Positions 61,848-64,000 of a stretch of 64,000 nucleotides of DNA are shown in pieces. Positions within the stretch are counted from its first letter, which is position 1. Every line of letters starts with the position of its first letter. The translations under genes were made by a program, and so were the position numbers. The notes beneath the pieces were generated by a model. That model saw only the letters and a list, made by a program, of their open reading frames with translations, was not told the origin of the DNA and did no database searches. The stretch is taken from NCBI RefSeq assembly GCF_030332225.1, contig NZ_JAOWIF010000035.1, positions 310,001-374,000 on the forward strand. Reading direction: 5' to 3'. Origin of the DNA: Citrobacter sp. Cu233 (GTDB lineage: Bacteria; Pseudomonadota; Gammaproteobacteria; Enterobacterales; Enterobacteriaceae).

Positions 61848-63074
61848 TTAACGTCCGGTTTCTGTCACCCATATCTGGCGGAAACCGTCGACGTCTTCCA
61901 TCCATGCAACCTGTCGGCCATCAGGAGAGAAGACAATCGCCTCTGCTGAAGGTGGGTTACCATGGCTGGTCGTTAAAAATTCAATCTCTCCAGTCCGCGC
62001 ATCGCAGCAGGCAATTCGGTTTTCCAGCACAAAGCCCAACCATCGACCCGACGGGTGCCAGTTAAACGCAGACTGAATATCGGTCGTACAACGGGTCAGT
62101 TGACGCGGTGTACCGCCCAGCACAGAAATTAGCCATAGCTGCACAATACCGCTGTCATCACGCATCAAAAACGCAATTTCGGATGCCTCTGGATTGCTGC
62201 GTACCCAATGGCGCGGTTGATTCACCAGCCCCGGGAAGGCGCGGTCGTGAGTAAACGTCAGGCGTCGCTGAACGATACCGGCTGGTGGCGCAGGCATTGT
62301 TGCTTCCGTTCCCTCCAGAGGCGTATCGCCAGGCTGTTTCCAGCCGCTTTCATCGTGTGGCAAATCAACGATAAACAGTTCCGGTACTTTTTCGCCACTG
62401 ACAGACAACGTATCGCCGATAAAGGCCAGCGTATGATTTCCTACCCAACCCTCTTCATAAGCACGGTTAATCTCATCGCTGCCCGGTTTTGGCTTCGGCG
62501 TTGTCTGACTTACCAGTACACACCAGTGGCTCCCGCTGTACTCACGCGGGTGATCTGCTGACACAGTCACCGGGCCATACGGCGTAGCCACGCCAACGTT
62601 ACGTAAATCCAGCGCAGGGGAACGCTCACGCAGCACATGGTCGTTATAGGTAAAGCTGACAAACTCACCGTTCGGGCTAAAGACATGCACATGACTGCCG
62701 CCACGCAGCGCACCTGGCGTGTATGGGGCGGTAATATCCATCGCGTCCAGATTCGCTACCTCGGTTTGCGTAGCAATGACACCACGGCGATGATGGAAGT
62801 CGTAATACCATGATTCATCTGGATTTTCAGGCCCGTGAATGAACACATATTTTTCATTTTTTGGATGAACGGTCACCACGCCGACGTGTGCCCCCTGCGT
62901 CGCACGATAAATCACCTCAACCTCGCCGGTGTGAATATTGACGCGTTCAATCGTCTCACCGGTAAACGATGCCCCGGAAGGACGCACATCAAAAACCAGC
63001 CACTGGCTGTCCGGCGTCCAGGTATTGATATTGGTCAGTTGGTGATTACGCGGCGTAAAGGTGATTTGTTTCAT
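61848..63074 (-). CDS. yidR: YidR, oligogalacturonate-lyase-like beta-propeller protein
   Basis: Cytoplasmic protein of 408 residues built of repeated WD-like/TolB-type blades (TPDSQWLVFDVRPSG, HPSGRWLGFVLENR, SPDGRQVAWMEDVDG), related to the oligogalacturonate lyase family (Pectate_lyase22). Enzyme activity of YidR has not been established. Convergent with yidQ and divergent from cbrA. Confidence 0.93.
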   Translation of the reverse strand: MKQITFTPRNHQLTNINTWTPDSQWLVFDVRPSGASFTGETIERVNIHTGEVEVIYRATQGAHVGVVTVHPKNEKYVFIHGPENPDESWYYDFHHRRGVIATQTEVANLDAMDITAPYTPGALRGGSHVHVFSPNGEFVSFTYNDHVLRERSPALDLRNVGVATPYGPVTVSADHPREYSGSHWCVLVSQTTPKPKPGSDEINRAYEEGWVGNHTLAFIGDTLSVSGEKVPELFIVDLPHDESGWKQPGDTPLEGTEATMPAPPAGIVQRRLTFTHDRAFPGLVNQPRHWVRSNPEASEIAFLMRDDSGIVQLWLISVLGGTPRQLTRCTTDIQSAFNWHPSGRWLGFVLENRIACCDARTGEIEFLTTSHGNPPSAEAIVFSPDGRQVAWMEDVDGFRQIWVTETGR

Positions 63075-63111
63075 AGGATGCCCTGATACGAGACAATTTC
63101 AGCAATCATAC

Positions 63112-63127
63112 TTCACAAGGACTTCAC
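63112..63127 (+). promoter_or_regulatory. CreB-binding cre tag upstream of cbrA
   Basis: TTCAC-AAGGAC-TTCAC is an exact match to the cre tag TTCAC-N6-TTCAC recognised by the response regulator CreB. It lies 47 bases before the cbrA start, and cbrA is a known CreBC-regulated gene in E. coli. Confidence 0.88.
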
Positions 63128-63173
63128 TTTCAGGCTTTAGCGTATGCCCATCTCACTTATTACGGGCAGAAAA

Positions 63174-64000
63174 ATGGAACATTTTGATGTGGTGATTATC
63201 GGTTTAGGCCCCGCTGGTGCGGCGCTGGCGCGGCAGTTGAGCGGAAAAATGCACGTAATTGCTCTGGATAAAAAACGCCAGTGTGGCACTGAAGGATTCA
63301 CCAAACCCTGCGGAGGTTTACTGGCTCCTGACGCCCAACGTTCGTTTATCCGCGACGGGATAACCTTGCCCGTTGATGTCATCGCCAATCCGCAGATATT
63401 TAGCGTTAAAACGGTTGATGTTGCCGCTTCTTTGACGCGTAACTACCAACGCAGCTACATTAATATCAACCGCCATGCTTTTGATTTATGGATGAAATCA
63501 CTCATCCCTGACGATGTCCAGGTATACCACGACAGCCTGTGTCGGAAAATCTGGCGCGAGGACGATAAATGGCATGTTATCTTTCGCGCCGACGGTTGGG
63601 AGCAACAGATCACCACACGTTATCTGGTGGGTGCAGATGGCGCCAATTCACTGGTACGCCGTCATCTCTATCCCCGGCACCAAATCCGAAAATATGTCGC
63701 TATTCAACAATGGTTTGCGGAAAAACATCCCGTTCCGTTCTATTCCTGTATTTTTGATAATGACGCAACTGACTGCTATTCATGGAGTATCAGCAAAGAC
63801 GGTTATTTTATCTTCGGTGGTGCCTACCCGATGAAGGACGGTCAGGCACGCTTTGACGCGCTGAAAGCCAGGATGAAGGTCTTTAATTTCCAGTTTGGTC
63901 AGCCGGTGAAAAGCGAAAAATGTACGGTGCTGTTCCCATCACGCTGGAAAGACTTCGTTTGCGGCGAGGAGAACGCATTTCTGATTGGCGAAGCGGCTGG
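63174..64000 (+). CDS. cbrA: CbrA, FAD-dependent oxidoreductase (3' end beyond window)
   Basis: Geranylgeranyl-reductase-like flavoprotein linked in E. coli to colicin M resistance and controlled by CreBC. The open frame runs from ATG 63174 to the window edge (275 codons) without a stop. The dinucleotide-binding motif [19 protein letters not shown] is at residues 6-24, and the family block [15 protein letters not shown] and the FAD motif [10 protein letters not shown] follow. E. coli CbrA has 354 residues, so about 78 are missing to the right. Confidence 0.95.
   Translation, partial: MEHFDVVIIGLGPAGAALARQLSGKMHVIALDKKRQCGTEGFTKPCGGLLAPDAQRSFIRDGITLPVDVIANPQIFSVKTVDVAASLTRNYQRSYININRHAFDLWMKSLIPDDVQVYHDSLCRKIWREDDKWHVIFRADGWEQQITTRYLVGADGANSLVRRHLYPRHQIRKYVAIQQWFAEKHPVPFYSCIFDNDATDCYSWSISKDGYFIFGGAYPMKDGQARFDALKARMKVFNFQFGQPVKSEKCTVLFPSRWKDFVCGEENAFLIGEAA

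Overview
The window is enterobacterial chromosome, most likely Citrobacter or a close relative of Salmonella and Escherichia. Evidence: the core genes yicL, nlpA, yicS, nepI, yicN, uhpTCBA, ilvNB, istR/tisB, emrD, dsdCXA, yidFGHE, ibpBA, yidQ, yidR and cbrA stand in the E. coli K-12 order. A Salmonella-type D-glucosaminate (dga) operon and a MisL/MarT/FidL-like module are also present. The genus is an inference; the family is secure.

Bases 1 to about 16340 are the right part of a genomic island. At 16319-16339 there is a copy of the 3' end of the selC tRNA gene with one base missing, which marks this end of the island. The intact selC and the integrase should lie left of the window. The island carries two converging arsenic operons. 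The first, on the plus strand, is arsD (cut by the window edge)-arsA-arsB-arsC. The second, on the minus strand, is arsR-arsH-an ECF sigma factor-arsD-arsA. They meet at a shared terminator at 3855-3880. A P4/CP4-like accessory block follows: a zinc-ribbon protein, an inovirus Gp2-type protein, an AlpA regulator, a 403-residue protein of unknown function and an unknown four-gene group with two exported proteins. It ends with the usual tail of DUF932 protein, RadC-like protein, YeeT and the CbeA/CbtA toxin-antitoxin pair.

From 16640 to 22000 a surface-adhesion module resembles part of Salmonella SPI-3, which also sits at selC. It has an autotransporter, a LuxR-type regulator with an N-terminal cysteine motif, a MarT/CadC-like membrane-bound regulator and a FidL-like protein. 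A secreted C69-family dipeptidase, a LysR regulator, an MDR oxidoreductase and a small monooxygenase follow.

From 26394 the region is mostly core genome with metabolic inserts. The dga operon (27-36 kb) has a sigma-54 activator gene, a strong match to a sigma-54 promoter, a mannose-family PTS and two catabolic enzymes. A GH1 phospho-beta-glucosidase, nepI, an SRPBCC protein, yicN and a LysR regulator come next. Then follow the hexose-phosphate uptake system (uhpA-B-C and uhpT) and acetohydroxyacid synthase I (ilvBN with its ivbL leader peptide and attenuator). The SOS-controlled tisB/IstR-1 toxin-antitoxin locus, emrD, a GH5-like secreted protein, D-serine degradation (dsdC/XA), the yidFGHE group, the small heat-shock operon ibpAB and yidQ, yidR and cbrA (cut by the right edge) complete the window.

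The observations I rate highest are: the second ArsD/ArsA pair, in which both partners lack one of the three metalloid-binding cysteines; the ECF sigma factor with a cysteine-rich tail inside that operon; perfect inverted repeats that would bury the ribosome-binding sites of the second arsD and of the SRPBCC gene; the unknown exported-protein cluster at 11.8-13.8 kb; and the cysteine-motif LuxR regulator beside the autotransporter.
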